Source: Akkermansiaceae bacterium (GTDB lineage Bacteria; Verrucomicrobiota; Verrucomicrobiia; Verrucomicrobiales; DEV007). Taken from it: 64,000 bases of DNA. The position numbers and the translations under genes are program-made. Under the pieces are notes generated by a model. That model searched no databases, was not told where the DNA came from, and saw only the letters and a list, made by a program, of their open reading frames with translations. The stretch spans positions 68,019 to 132,018 of the forward strand of contig JACKQC010000017.1 in the NCBI GenBank assembly GCA_024233085.1. Direction: 5' to 3'. Shown one piece after another: positions 15,926 to 24,561 of this stretch. The first letter of the stretch is position 1; every line of letters begins with the position of its first letter.

Positions 15926-17256
15926 CCGTCGTCGCCGGGTTCTCCTTCCTGGGTTGAATCTTCCGATGGCGGGCCGGGCCGGGGCGTCCCGGCGTCCGAT
16001 TCGGAAAAACGCTCCACCAACACCTCGAGAATGCGCTGCCGCCGAATGCGGCGCACCGTCGCCTTCATCCCGGGAAAGGCGACCGTTTCGCCCCGCTCCG
16101 GAAGCCGGCCAAGTTCGTTGAAAATCAGGCCGCCGATGGTGTCCAAACCTTCCTGTTCCAGCTTCATTCCCAGCGCGTCCCCCAATTCATCGAGCCGGGC
16201 GTCCCCGTCGGCCAGGACTTTCCCGGGCGCGATTTCCTCGATCGGGTCGTCGTCATCGGCGGATGGCGCCGCGTCGCTCAGGATGTCGTCGATCAGATCG
16301 GAATAGGTGATGATCCCTTCCACCCCGCCGTATTCGTCGACGACCACCCCGAGGGAACCTGGTTTGGCGAGGAAATCCCGAAAGGCATCCAGAGCTTTCA
16401 TCGTTTCCGGGAGGAAAACCGGAGGCAACACGCTGTCGCGGAAATCCTTGCGAGGATTTGAAAGCCACCGTTTCACGTCGAGTACCCCGACGACCACATC
16501 CGGGGTCTGATCGAAGACCGGGATGCGCCAATGCCAGGCCGCTCGGGTGCGAAGGGCCTCCAGCGCCTCGTCGTCCGACAGACTCGAGGAAAGCATGGTG
16601 GCGTCGACCCGAGGGGTCATGCAGTCTTTCACGGTCTTGTTGCCCAACCGGACGATGTCCTGAATGATCTCGCTTTCGCTTTCGGCGAGAGATCCTTCGT
16701 CCCGGCGCATTTCGATGAGCGTTTCCAGCTCGTCATCCGACATCCCGATGCGCGGGGTGAATTGAGTCGGGAGAATGAGGCGAACCAAGGCGTTTGTGAC
16801 GGCCTCGAGCCGCCCGGACAGCTTTTCCAGCGCCGGGGAAATCAGAATGAAGGGTTTGACCGTGGCTTGAAAGACCCTCCCTGGATCGGCGATCGCGATC
16901 AGGGTGGGAATCAACTCGCTGAAGACCGACACGGTCCCGAAGATCGTCGCGGCGAGAATCACGCGGGCCCGCCCGCCGGTAAGGAGGGCGGACCATTCGA
17001 AATAGAGGAGCAGCGCCGCCACAGCGACCACGAGATTGAAAACCGTGCCGAGAATCAGCGCCTGGTGCAGGCTGCGCAGCGGTTGGCGGGCGATGGCGCC
17101 CAGAATGCCGCGCAGTTCCGGCCGATGGCGCGAGACGGTCACGGTGTCCGCTTCCTTCAGGCAGAAAAGCGCCGTCTCCAGCGCGGAAACGATCCCCGAG
17201 ATCACGATCGCCGCCACCAGGAACAGAGCCGTCAGCAGGAGTGGTAGCAAACTCAT
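15922..17256 (-). CDS. CNNM/CorC (HlyC) family membrane protein with CBS pair
   Basis: Starting at ATG 17256 (MSLLPLLLTALFLVAAIVI), the 444-residue protein has a DUF21 membrane domain (about 1-180). A CBS pair follows (about 210-335; VKDCMTPRVDATMLSSS, DEYGGVEGIITYSDLIDDIL), then a C-terminal CorC_HlyC domain (about 350-425; DARLDELGDALGM ... FPGMKATVRRIRRQRI). This is the complete architecture. The longer upstream frame runs into the tRNA-Leu gene and was rejected. It is the first gene of a two-gene overlapping unit. Confidence 0.93.
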   Translation of the reverse strand: MSLLPLLLTALFLVAAIVISGIVSALETALFCLKEADTVTVSRHRPELRGILGAIARQPLRSLHQALILGTVFNLVVAVAALLLYFEWSALLTGGRARVILAATIFGTVSVFSELIPTLIAIADPGRVFQATVKPFILISPALEKLSGRLEAVTNALVRLILPTQFTPRIGMSDDELETLIEMRRDEGSLAESESEIIQDIVRLGNKTVKDCMTPRVDATMLSSSLSDDEALEALRTRAAWHWRIPVFDQTPDVVVGVLDVKRWLSNPRKDFRDSVLPPVFLPETMKALDAFRDFLAKPGSLGVVVDEYGGVEGIITYSDLIDDILSDAAPSADDDDPIEEIAPGKVLADGDARLDELGDALGMKLEQEGLDTIGGLIFNELGRLPERGETVAFPGMKATVRRIRRQRILEVLVERFSESDAGTPRPGPPSEDSTQEGEPGDDG

Positions 17257-17304
17257 CGTCGGGCGGAGGAACGAAACGGCGTCGTTCAATTTCTTCGGCG
17301 GAAG

Positions 17305-17386
17305 TACCGGCGGTGGGACTCGAACCCACATTCCCGAGGGAACACGATTTTGAGTCGTGCGCGTCTACCAATTCCGCCACACCGGC
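17305..17386 (-). tRNA. tRNA-Leu (anticodon CAA)
   Basis: The 82-nt gene has acceptor GCCGGTG paired with CGCCGGT (two G-U wobbles), discriminator A, U8, a D-arm with GG, and anticodon stem CACGA/TCGTG. The anticodon loop is CTCAAAA, giving CAA. A class II variable arm with stem CCC/GGG (TTCCCTCGGGAA) and T-arm GTGGG-TTCGAGT-CCCAC follow. CCA is not encoded. It reads UUG codons. Confidence 0.95.
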
Positions 17387-17455
17387 GCCGGTCCGTGAGA
17401 AGAAGGCGGAGATTAGCGGAACCGGGTGAAAAATGCAAGAACGAAGGTGGGGCGG

Positions 17456-17498
17456 GGACTCGACAGGGTTGACTGTCGGACCTAACCCTATTAAGTGG
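17456..17498. repeat. Intergenic near-palindromic repeat, locus 2 (two units, degraded)
   Basis: Cores GACAGGGTT (17462-17470) and, inverted, AACCCTATT (17484-17492) are 22 bp apart, with a 13-bp spacer GACTGTCGGACCT. It lies between the end of aroE and the tRNA-Leu gene. Several mismatches to the family consensus suggest an old copy, but the 22-bp phasing is kept. Confidence 0.7.
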
Positions 17499-17501
17499 CG
17501 A

Positions 17502-18449
17502 TCATTTCCTCGCGATGCCGGCGGCCTCGTAAAGCCCCCGGCGCATTGCCTCGACGGGAGCGTCGCGGTTGAACCAGAACTCGAAGGAAATCGCCCCCTG
17601 CCAGAGCAGCATTGACAAGCCGTTCGCCGCCCGGGCGCCGGCCGCCTCGGCGTCGGCGATCAGGCGGGTTCGGGGCGGGGCATAGACCATGTCGTAGATC
17701 ATGTGATGCGGCTGCAGCAGGACCGGAGCGAGGAGGGGCGGGTCCGATCGCTTCATCCCCAACGAAGTGGCGTTGACGATCAGGTCGATGTGGTCCATCT
17801 GCGCGCGCAGGGCCTCATCGTCCCAAGGCGCGACTTCGAGCCGCTCGACAGGGCCTTCGAGGCGGTCGTCTTCGAAGAATTCGCGAAGTTCGGCGGCGAG
17901 GGCCTCGGCCTTGTCGAGGGTCCGGTTGGCCAACACCAGACGCTCGGGACGCTCCAGGGCGCATTGCACCGCCGCGGCCCGTCCCGCGCCGCCGCCGGCG
18001 CCCAGAATGAGGATGCGGAGGTCGCGCAGGTCCACGGAGAACGCCTCGCGGACGGCGCGCTTGAAACCCGGGGCGTCCGAGTTGTGCCCGACCAGCGAGC
18101 CGTCCTCGACCAGCACCGTATTGACCGTGCCGGTTCGCCGGGCGACCTCGGTGACCTCCGTCAGATGCGGCAGCACGGCCGCCTTGTGGGGAATGGTGCA
18201 GTTCACGCCGATGAAGCCCTGGCGCGGCAGTTCGGCCAGGGCGTCCGCAAGTTCCTCCGGCCGGATGTGGAGCCGGACATACTGCGTTCCGAGGCCGGCG
18301 GCCCGGAGGGCCGGGTTGTGCAGGGGCGGCGAGAGCGAATGGGCGACCGGATCGCCGAAAACCGCCAGCCGGGCGGGCGGGTCGAGGTCGCCGGCCGCGG
18401 AGGCCCAATGCTTCAGGTCGTTGAAGTCGTAAACGTCTTTGGCCGGCAT
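17502..18449 (-). CDS. aroE: Shikimate dehydrogenase
   Basis: The 315-residue protein contains FGDPVAHSLSPPLHN (shikimate-binding SLSP), the catalytic-Lys motif NCTIPHKAAVLPHL (usually NVTIPHK), GHNSDAPGFKRAV (usually GHNTD), and the NADP-binding loop ILGAGGGAGRAAAVQ. It reduces 3-dehydroshikimate to shikimate. The N-terminus is about 30 residues longer than E. coli AroE. It follows gltX on the same strand with an 18-bp gap. Confidence 0.94.
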   Translation of the reverse strand: MPAKDVYDFNDLKHWASAAGDLDPPARLAVFGDPVAHSLSPPLHNPALRAAGLGTQYVRLHIRPEELADALAELPRQGFIGVNCTIPHKAAVLPHLTEVTEVARRTGTVNTVLVEDGSLVGHNSDAPGFKRAVREAFSVDLRDLRILILGAGGGAGRAAAVQCALERPERLVLANRTLDKAEALAAELREFFEDDRLEGPVERLEVAPWDDEALRAQMDHIDLIVNATSLGMKRSDPPLLAPVLLQPHHMIYDMVYAPPRTRLIADAEAAGARAANGLSMLLWQGAISFEFWFNRDAPVEAMRRGLYEAAGIARK

Positions 18450-18467
18450 GGCTCGATCAGTCTCGAT

Positions 18468-19844
18468 TCAAGCGGCGGAAACCGGAAGCGAAAATTCCCG
18501 CAACCGTTGCAGGACCGTTTCCCGGCCGATGATTTCCAGCGTCGGCGCGAGATCGGGGCCGCTGGTGTCGCCGGTGATGGCGACCCGGCATGGCAACATG
18601 ATCGCACCCATTTTCGCGTCGAGAGCGCCGGCCGCCTCATGAAGGGCCTCCTTGATCGCTTCGGCGTTCCATTCGGGAAGAGCTTCCAGTTTTCCGATCA
18701 GGGCGTCCCGAACGGCGTCCAAATCCGTTCTCGAGGCCAGCTTGGCAAGGGCCGCGGGATCGAATTTGACCGTGTCCGCCAGGATGGGGGCGAGAAGGGC
18801 GGGAATCTGCCCCAGCGTCTGTGCCCGATCACGGAGCAGCGCCAGCACGGCCGGAACGCGCGGATCGTCCGCGGGAATACCCGCTTGCTTGAGGTAAGGG
18901 GCGGTCGCCGCCTGGTAGGCCGCCGGGTCGAGGCGGCGGAGGTGTTCGCCGTTGACCCACACGCATTTTTCGTAGTCGAACTTGGAGTTGGAACGGTTGA
19001 TGCCGTCCAGATCGAAGCGCTCGACCAACTCGGCCAGCGTGAAGATTTCGCGGTCGTCCTTCGGGGACCAGCCAAGCAGAGCCATGTAGTTGTTCACCGC
19101 GTCGGGGACAAAGCCTGCTTCGATGTACTCGTGAATCAAGGCCCCCTGGTCCCGTTTGCTCATTTTGCTGCCATCGGCGTTGAGATACAGCGGTACGTGG
19201 GCGTAAACGGGCAGGGGAGCCTTCAGGGCGTCGAAGAGCGCCACGTGTTTCGGGGTGTTCGAGAGGTGATCCTCGCCGCGAATGACATGGGTGACTCCCA
19301 TTTCCAGATCATCGACCACATTGACGAAGTGAAAGATATAGGAGCCATCGGGCCGCCGAATCACCAGGTCGGGATTCGTCTCGATTTCCCGTCGAGCCTC
19401 GGCGTCCCAACGGCGCGAACCCTGCTCCCGGAGATTGGCGGATATTCTGCCGCAGACGAGGTCATCGACGGCGATCTCACGATCGGGCACGCGGAAACGG
19501 ATGGCGCCGTCGTCTTCGTACACGTGGCCCGAAGCCTGGAGCCGACCCAGATACCGATCGTAAATGTCCCGGCGCTGGCTTTGATAGTAGGGAGAGTGGG
19601 GGCCGTCCCTGCCGGGGCCTTCGTCCCACTCGAGCCCGAGCCAGCGCAGGCTGTCGAGGATGACCGCGAGCCCTTCCTCGGAATTTCGCGCGGCATCGGT
19701 GTCCTCCACCCGAAGAATGAAGTCGCCTCCGTATCGGCGGGCGAAAAGCCAGTTGAACAGCGCGGTGCGAGCCCCGCCGGTGTGGAGAAATCCGGTGGGC
19801 GAGGGCGCGAAGCGAGTGCGGACGCGGGCGGCGGGAGGGTTCAT
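18468..19844 (-). CDS. gltX: Glutamyl-tRNA synthetase
   Basis: The 458-residue class I synthetase starts at ATG 19844 (MNPPAARVRTRFAPSPTGFL). It has the HIGH-type motif PTGFLHTGGARTALFNWLFA and the KMSKS-type motif SKMSKRDQGA. The helical anticodon-binding domain follows (about 320-458). It lacks the HIGH histidine pair as usual for GltX (FLHTGG). Whether it is discriminating or also charges tRNA-Gln cannot be decided from the sequence by eye. An upstream TTG-initiated extension is unlikely. Confidence 0.96.
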   Translation of the reverse strand: MNPPAARVRTRFAPSPTGFLHTGGARTALFNWLFARRYGGDFILRVEDTDAARNSEEGLAVILDSLRWLGLEWDEGPGRDGPHSPYYQSQRRDIYDRYLGRLQASGHVYEDDGAIRFRVPDREIAVDDLVCGRISANLREQGSRRWDAEARREIETNPDLVIRRPDGSYIFHFVNVVDDLEMGVTHVIRGEDHLSNTPKHVALFDALKAPLPVYAHVPLYLNADGSKMSKRDQGALIHEYIEAGFVPDAVNNYMALLGWSPKDDREIFTLAELVERFDLDGINRSNSKFDYEKCVWVNGEHLRRLDPAAYQAATAPYLKQAGIPADDPRVPAVLALLRDRAQTLGQIPALLAPILADTVKFDPAALAKLASRTDLDAVRDALIGKLEALPEWNAEAIKEALHEAAGALDAKMGAIMLPCRVAITGDTSGPDLAPTLEIIGRETVLQRLREFSLPVSAA

Positions 19845-19925
19845 GGGTTCGGAATCGATGCGGCACAAGCCGTCTCGGGTCAAATCAAACCGGTGAACCG
19901 GGAAAAAGCCGATATTGAATCTCCC

Positions 19926-19962
19926 TCAAAAAAATTGAACCACCCGAGAGCGGTTCAATTTC
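19926..19962 (-). terminator. Intrinsic terminator between the small-ORF locus and gltX
   Basis: On the minus strand AATTGAACC (19960-19952) and GGTTCAATT (19941-19933) form a 9-10 bp perfect stem with a ten-base loop. Seven consecutive Ts follow (19934-19928). It ends transcription coming from the tatD side and isolates gltX. Confidence 0.85.
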
Positions 19963-20240
19963 TCAATCAACTATCCGGTTTTGCCGGGGAGAAAGGACTG
20001 GTTCGATCTATCCGCGACGCCACCATCTCCGAATACCGGCTTTCGGCTTCCGACTCTCCTGTTGGCGGAATTGATGGATCAGGAACAGCGAGGAATCTTC
20101 CGTCAAAGTCAGGGCACCATGATGGGCCAGTTTCCTGGCTGACCGGCTATCCTGATTGGGAACGGGAGACTCGCGTACGAGGCTGTCGCGCACCGAGAAC
20201 ATAGTCGTTGAGTGGGTAAAAAACGGGGGGGCTTTGAAAG
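19963..20240 (-). ncRNA. Candidate small structured RNA between tatD and gltX
   Basis: This 394-bp gap (19884-20277) is framed by its own signals: promoter-like TTGCTT-18 bp-TACATC (20270-20241) and a strong terminator at 19962-19926. The predicted transcript is about 300 nt. It can form hairpins with stable tetraloops: CTCG-TACG-CGAG, and CCAG-GAAA-CTGG nested in GTCAG/CTGAC together with CCA-TCA-TGG. Further pairing of CTGTT with AACAG is possible. None of the tmRNA, RNase P, SRP or 6S signatures was recognised. A 64-codon ORF covers most of it, so coding and non-coding readings compete. Confidence 0.3.
20008..20202 (-). CDS. Possible 64-residue small protein (unrecognised)
   Basis: This ORF starts at ATG 20202 and encodes a basic, Ser/Arg-rich peptide (MFSVRDSLVRESPVPNQDSR ... 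GIRRWWRRG) with no signal peptide or membrane segment. Third codon positions are only moderately GC-rich, weaker than in neighbouring genes, and no Shine-Dalgarno sequence precedes it. It has its own promoter-like element 40 bp upstream and a terminator 46 bp downstream. It may be a real small gene or an accidental frame in a structured RNA. Confidence 0.35.
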   Translation of the reverse strand: MFSVRDSLVRESPVPNQDSRSARKLAHHGALTLTEDSSLFLIHQFRQQESRKPKAGIRRWWRRG

Positions 20241-20270
20241 GATGTAGGGTTCCAGGCGGGATGCAAGCAA
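20241..20270 (-). promoter_or_regulatory. Promoter-like element for the tatD-gltX intergenic transcript
   Basis: TTGCTT (20270-20265) and TACATC (20246-20241) are separated by 18 bases on the minus strand, immediately after the tatD stop codon. The match is moderate. Confidence 0.35.
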
Positions 20271-20277
20271 AAAATCG

Positions 20278-21111
20278 TCACGAAATCGATTTGTAAATTT
20301 CCGACATCCGAAAAAATTCAGTCGCTGTCCGTTCGGTGGCCGCTGAAATTGCCTGGAGCGAGCAACCGCGCAGGTCGGCGACCCTTTCGGCGGTGTGCCG
20401 CACGTGGGCCGGTTCGCATCGCTTACCTCGATAAGGAACCGGCGCCAGGTAGGGCGCGTCGGTTTCCAGCATGAAACGCCCCTCGGGCGCGGCAACGACC
20501 GCTTCGTGGACTTCGGTCGCCTTGGGAAAGGTCGCGATTCCGGTGAATGAGACCCAGCGTCCCCGGTGGGTCACGTCTCGCACCGCCGCCGCTCCGCCGT
20601 TGAAGCAGTGGAGCACGACCCGGACGCGCCCATCGTAATCCCGGAGGACGGCATCCACTTCGGCCGCGCATTCCCGCTGGTGAATCACTGCCGGCAGGCC
20701 CATCGATTCGGCCAATTCAAGTTGCGCGCGGAAAAAGCGTTCCTGGCGGGTCCGCCACACCTCAACCGGGCTCCCATCCTGGGGCGGATGATAAAAATCG
20801 AGCCCGATCTCGCCGATGGCGACGACTTTGGGTTCCGCGGCGAGGAATCGGAGAGCGTCGAGATACGTGTCTTCATCGACCTCGTGGACGGAGGTCGGGT
20901 GCACGCCCACCGCGGCAAGAACCCCGGGGAATTCAGAGGCGAGGGCGACATTGCGCGCGCTGTCTTCCAAATCGGAGCCGATGGAGACAATGCGCCGCAC
21001 CCCGGCGGCGGCGGCGCGGGAGACGATTTCGGCCACCTCGCCCTCGAATTGCCGGCTGGCGAGGTGGGCGTGGGTGTCGGTGAAGACGGGTTCGGTCATT
21101 TCACTCACCAT
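20278..21111 (-). CDS. TatD-family metal-dependent hydrolase
   Basis: The 277-residue TIM-barrel hydrolase has the metal-binding motif FTDTHAHLASRQF, VHPTSVHEVDE, GEIGLDFYH and QLELAESMGLPAVIHQRE. It also has VLHCFNGGAAAVRD and the C-terminal LETDAPYLAPVPYRGKRCEP. The family includes 3'-5' DNA exonucleases and D-aminoacyl-tRNA deacylases. The start overlaps the end of fabH by 7 bp (an alternative ATG is at 21099), indicating coupled translation at the end of the plsX-fabH-tatD unit. Confidence 0.92.
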   Translation of the reverse strand: MVSEMTEPVFTDTHAHLASRQFEGEVAEIVSRAAAAGVRRIVSIGSDLEDSARNVALASEFPGVLAAVGVHPTSVHEVDEDTYLDALRFLAAEPKVVAIGEIGLDFYHPPQDGSPVEVWRTRQERFFRAQLELAESMGLPAVIHQRECAAEVDAVLRDYDGRVRVVLHCFNGGAAAVRDVTHRGRWVSFTGIATFPKATEVHEAVVAAPEGRFMLETDAPYLAPVPYRGKRCEPAHVRHTAERVADLRGCSLQAISAATERTATEFFRMSEIYKSIS

Positions 21112-22121
21112 TCCACGACCGCGCTGGCCCAGGTCAGGCCAGCGCCGAAGGCGACGAGCAGGATGCGGTCTCCCGTGCGGATCCGCCCGGAGCGATTGGC
21201 TTCGTCGAGGGCGATGGCCACGGCGGCGGCGGAGGTGTTGCCGTATTTGTCGAGATTCACAAAGACTTTTTCCGCGGGCAGGTTCAGGCGCTCCGCGATG
21301 GCGTCGATGATCCGGAGATTGGCTTGGTGGGGAATCACCAGAGCGATCTCTCCCGTGGTGAGTCCAGCTTTTTCCATGGCGGTTTCGCTGGCGCGGCGCA
21401 TGGCGTTGACGGCGTGTTTGAAAACTTCGCGGCCCTGCATGGCGAGGGTGGCGAGGCGTTTCTCGACATTGTCCGGCGTGATGGGGCAGGCGGCTCCACC
21501 GCCGGGAATGTTCAGCAACTCCGCCTGGGCGCCGTCGGTCCCGAGATGGGAGGACAGGATTCGCCCGTGGTGATCCTCCGAGGGAAGGAGCACGGCGGCG
21601 CCGGCTCCGTCGCCGAAGAGGACGCAGGTGTTCCGGTCGGTCCAGTTCACGAAGGCGCTCAGCTTCTCCGCTCCCACGATCACCGCGTTGCGGAAGGCTC
21701 CGGCGGCGATGGCGTGCCGGGCGATTTCGAGCGCATAGAGAAAGCCCGAGCAGGCCGCCGACACATCAAAGGCGACGGCCCGCAGCGCCCCCAGTTCCTG
21801 CTGCACGTAGCAGGCGGTCGCGGGAGTGATGGTGTCCGGGGTGATGGTGGCGACGATGATCAATTCGACCTCATCGCCCTTTACCCCGGCCTGTTCCAGG
21901 GCGCGGCGGGCGGCGGCGGCCGCCATGTGGCTGGTCAACTCCCCTTCGGCGGCGATGCGGCGCTCTCGGATGCCGGTCCGGGAGGTGATCCAATCGTCGG
22001 AAGTCTCGACCAGATCCTCCAGCTCCCGGTTCGTCATGATCCGGTCGGGGACATAGCTTCCGGTCCCGGCAATGCGGACGGGTTGCGGGGGATCGGAACC
22101 GTTTTGAGAAGGGGATGCCAT
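21105..22121 (-). CDS. fabH: 3-oxoacyl-[acyl-carrier-protein] synthase III
   Basis: The 338-residue protein begins the thiolase-fold pattern with GTGSYVPDRIMTNRELE. It has the catalytic Cys in VSAACSGFLYALEIA, His in VIPHQANLRIIDAI and Asn in DKYGNTSAAAVAIAL. It condenses acetyl-CoA with malonyl-ACP to start fatty-acid synthesis. It lies 16 bp after plsX, the common plsX-fabH arrangement. Confidence 0.96.
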   Translation of the reverse strand: MASPSQNGSDPPQPVRIAGTGSYVPDRIMTNRELEDLVETSDDWITSRTGIRERRIAAEGELTSHMAAAAARRALEQAGVKGDEVELIIVATITPDTITPATACYVQQELGALRAVAFDVSAACSGFLYALEIARHAIAAGAFRNAVIVGAEKLSAFVNWTDRNTCVLFGDGAGAAVLLPSEDHHGRILSSHLGTDGAQAELLNIPGGGAACPITPDNVEKRLATLAMQGREVFKHAVNAMRRASETAMEKAGLTTGEIALVIPHQANLRIIDAIAERLNLPAEKVFVNLDKYGNTSAAAVAIALDEANRSGRIRTGDRILLVAFGAGLTWASAVVEW

Positions 22122-22137
22122 TTTTCTGCGCGCTGTC

Positions 22138-23148
22138 TCAGGCGGTACGTGCCGCGTGGCGTTGGATTTCTTCTTCGATGTGGGGATTGACCCCGTGGCG
22201 GACAGCTTCGGCGCCCACCCGGATGGCGTTCTTCATGGCTCGAGGCGAACTGGAACCGTGGGCGATGATGCAGATGCCGTTGACTCCCAGCAGCGGGCTC
22301 CCGCCGTAGGTCTCGTAGTTTCCCCGCTCCAGAGCGGCCTTGAAAGCGCCTTTTGCCATCAACGCCCCCAATTGACGAAATGGCGAGCTGTTAATTTCAT
22401 GTTTCAGCCATTTGAACATGACTTTCGCCGTCGCCTCGCAGCTTTTCAGGACGATGTTGCCGGTGAAACCGTCGCAGACCACCACATCGAGCTTCGTTTC
22501 GAAAAGGTCGTGCCCCTCGATGTTGCCGCGAAAATTCAAACCAGACGCCTTGAGCAGATCGAACACCTCGCGGGTGAAATCTGTGCCTTTGCCCTCTTCC
22601 TCGCCGACCGACATCAGGCCGACGACGGGATTTTCCTTGCCCTGAACGTGGCGGGCGTAAACGCTCCCCATGATCGCATACTGAAGCAGGTGCCTGGGGC
22701 GCGCCTCGACGTTCGCGCCGGCGTCGACGATGTTGCAGGGGCCGTTTTCGTTCGGGAGAGGCGAGGCGATGCCCGCCCGCTCGACCCCCGGGAGGAGGCG
22801 CAGCTTGATGGTGGTGGTCGCCACCGCGGCGCCGGTGTTTCCAGCGCTGATGACCGCCTCGCAGTCACCGCGCTTGATCAGGTCGGTGGCGACGGACATG
22901 GAGGAGTCCTTCTTTCGTTTGACCGATTCGACGGCGCCCTCGCCCATTCCCACCACCTGGGAGGCGTGCACGATTTCGGCGCGGCGATCGGCGAACCCGA
23001 GGCGGTCCATCTCCGCCTTGACGACGGATTCGTCCCCGACCAGCAGCAATTTTCCGATTCCGGACAGGTCCTCGAGCGCCATCTTGGCGCCTTCAATGAT
23101 CGCAGCGGGGGCCTTATCGCCTCCCATGGCATCCACCGCAATGTTCAC
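22138..23148 (-). CDS. plsX: Phosphate acyltransferase PlsX
   Basis: The 336-residue protein starts with GTG (MNIAVDAMGGDKAPAAIIEG, the family's DAMGGD motif). ISAGNTGAAVA, GANVEARPRHLLQYAIMGS and CDGFTGNIVLKSCE follow, and the C-terminus has the YGGSPLLGVNGICIIAHGSS motif. It converts acyl-ACP to acyl-phosphate for phospholipid synthesis. A terminator separates it from rpmF, which is usually co-transcribed with it in other bacteria. Confidence 0.96.
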   Translation of the reverse strand: MNIAVDAMGGDKAPAAIIEGAKMALEDLSGIGKLLLVGDESVVKAEMDRLGFADRRAEIVHASQVVGMGEGAVESVKRKKDSSMSVATDLIKRGDCEAVISAGNTGAAVATTTIKLRLLPGVERAGIASPLPNENGPCNIVDAGANVEARPRHLLQYAIMGSVYARHVQGKENPVVGLMSVGEEEGKGTDFTREVFDLLKASGLNFRGNIEGHDLFETKLDVVVCDGFTGNIVLKSCEATAKVMFKWLKHEINSSPFRQLGALMAKGAFKAALERGNYETYGGSPLLGVNGICIIAHGSSSPRAMKNAIRVGAEAVRHGVNPHIEEEIQRHAARTA

Positions 23149-23229
23149 GCTATATCGGGGCTTTCAATGGAACGGTATCGGGCCGCATACCAAGGAGCAG
23201 AGACATGGTTTTCGCAAGCGGAACAGCGG

Positions 23230-23265
23230 GAAAAAAGAAAGCCACTCGCGCCTGGCGGGTGGCTT
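23230..23265 (-). terminator. Intrinsic terminator after rpmF
   Basis: AAAGCCAC (23265-23258) pairs perfectly with GTGGCTTT (23244-23237). The thirteen-base loop can itself pair (CGCC/GGCG). CTTTTTT follows on the minus strand. It lies about 57 bp after the rpmF stop and before plsX. Confidence 0.85.
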
Positions 23266-23321
23266 TCGGAGAAAGCGGAGGATCGCACCGGCCGACGGGC
23301 CGCTTCGCGAAAGTTCGCGCC

Positions 23322-23504
23322 TCACATGGCGTCGACGCTGAGAACCTGCCGGTCGCGGTAGAAGCCGCAACTCGGGCACGCGATGTGCGAGGGAACGGCG
23401 TTGCCGCATTCCGGGCAGGATTTGAACTTGGCCGCGCGCCAGCGTTGCCCGCTGCGGCGGAGGCGCTTCTTCATCTTCGAGGTTCTTCGCTTGGGAACTG
23501 CCAT
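23322..23504 (-). CDS. rpmF: 50S ribosomal protein L32
   Basis: The 60-residue basic protein starts MAVPKRRTSKMKKRLRRSGQ. It carries the zinc-binding C+ form with two CxxC pairs (CPECG and CPSCG), then YRDRQVLSV. It sits between yceD (54 bp upstream) and a terminator, the conserved yceD-rpmF pair. Confidence 0.97.
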   Translation of the reverse strand: MAVPKRRTSKMKKRLRRSGQRWRAAKFKSCPECGNAVPSHIACPSCGFYRDRQVLSVDAM

Positions 23505-23558
23505 GGTGGTCTGTGGAAAAACGGGAAAGGCCCGACTAACGCCGGATTCCGGAATTTG

Positions 23559-24056
23559 TCAATCGTTCGATCCCTTTTTGGCGCCGAGATTCAACTGGTC
23601 CAGCGCCCCCCAGGCGTCGGAGCCGCCGCCGGCGGCTTCCGCCGACGGAGTTTCGAAGGCCGCTCCCATCGGACACGCCCGATCGGCGTCGTCGCCCTCG
23701 TCGCAATGGGGATAAGACGGAACCTCGAACAGGAGGTCCTCGCGAATCCTTCCACCGACATCGATCGCGGTTTGCCCGGGTTCGGTTTCGAACTCGGCAA
23801 AGTACGGGTCCAGTCGGCAATGGAGCGGGAATTCCTCCAGGCAACGCACGCAGCGCAGCACGAAGGGCGCCGAAACCGCGCCATGAGCCAGGATGAGCCC
23901 ATCCTCGCCACGATCCAACTGCAGGTGGTAATCGACCGGACCCGCCGCCCGGATATCGTCGTCCGGAGGGAGTTCAAAAAAATCGCCGTCCGTGCGGCCC
24001 TCGATCTCAAGGCCGTCGTGCGGGATTTCGCCAATGTCAAAGACGAGCGGTTTCAT
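23559..24056 (-). CDS. DUF177 (YceD) family protein
   Basis: The 165-residue protein starts at ATG 24056 (MKPLVFDIGEIPHDGLEIEG). It has the DUF177 cysteine motif FVLRCVRCLEEFPL and an acidic segment before ICP-like RIREDLLFEVPSYPHCDE. The family is linked to 23S rRNA precursor accumulation in bacteria and plants. Its position immediately before rpmF is the classic genomic context. The longer upstream frame overlaps coaD and was rejected. Confidence 0.9.
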   Translation of the reverse strand: MKPLVFDIGEIPHDGLEIEGRTDGDFFELPPDDDIRAAGPVDYHLQLDRGEDGLILAHGAVSAPFVLRCVRCLEEFPLHCRLDPYFAEFETEPGQTAIDVGGRIREDLLFEVPSYPHCDEGDDADRACPMGAAFETPSAEAAGGGSDAWGALDQLNLGAKKGSND

Positions 24057-24081
24057 GGGCCTGAAATGAGGATGAGCCACA

Positions 24082-24561
24082 TCAGCTCCGGAGCCGGGCC
24101 AGCAGGGCCGAGGCGACCGGTTCGGGCACGAAGGGACCGATTTCGCCACCCAGGCGGGCAATTTCCTTCACCATTCGCGAGCTGAGAAAGATGTGTTCCT
24201 GGCTCGGCATCAGGAAGATGGTCTCGAACTCCGGCGACAACTGCCGGTTCATCAGAGCCATCTGGAATTCGTATTCGAAGTCCGAGACCGCGCGCAGTCC
24301 CCGGACGACCGCGTCGGCGCCGATCCTGGCGTAAAAATCCACCAGGAGTCCTTCGAACGCGGCCACTTCGACCGAGTCGAGGTGGCGAGTCGCTTCCTCG
24401 ATGAGATCGACACGTTCCTCGATCGAAAACAGCGCTTCCTTGCCAATATTTTGGGCGACGGCCACGACGACGCGCTCGCACAAGTGCGCCGCCCGCTCGA
24501 TGACGTCGAGATGGCCGTTGTGGATCGGATCGAAACTGCCGGGGTAAAGGGCGATGCGCAT
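24082..24561 (-). CDS. coaD: Phosphopantetheine adenylyltransferase
   Basis: The 159-residue protein starts at ATG 24561 (MRIALYPGSFDPIHNGHLDV, containing the nucleotidyltransferase T/HxGH motif). GADAVVRGLRAVSDFEYEFQ and LSSRMVKEIA follow, diagnostic of CoaD. It makes dephospho-CoA. The next gene, yceD, begins 25 bp downstream. Confidence 0.96.
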   Translation of the reverse strand: MRIALYPGSFDPIHNGHLDVIERAAHLCERVVVAVAQNIGKEALFSIEERVDLIEEATRHLDSVEVAAFEGLLVDFYARIGADAVVRGLRAVSDFEYEFQMALMNRQLSPEFETIFLMPSQEHIFLSSRMVKEIARLGGEIGPFVPEPVASALLARLRS

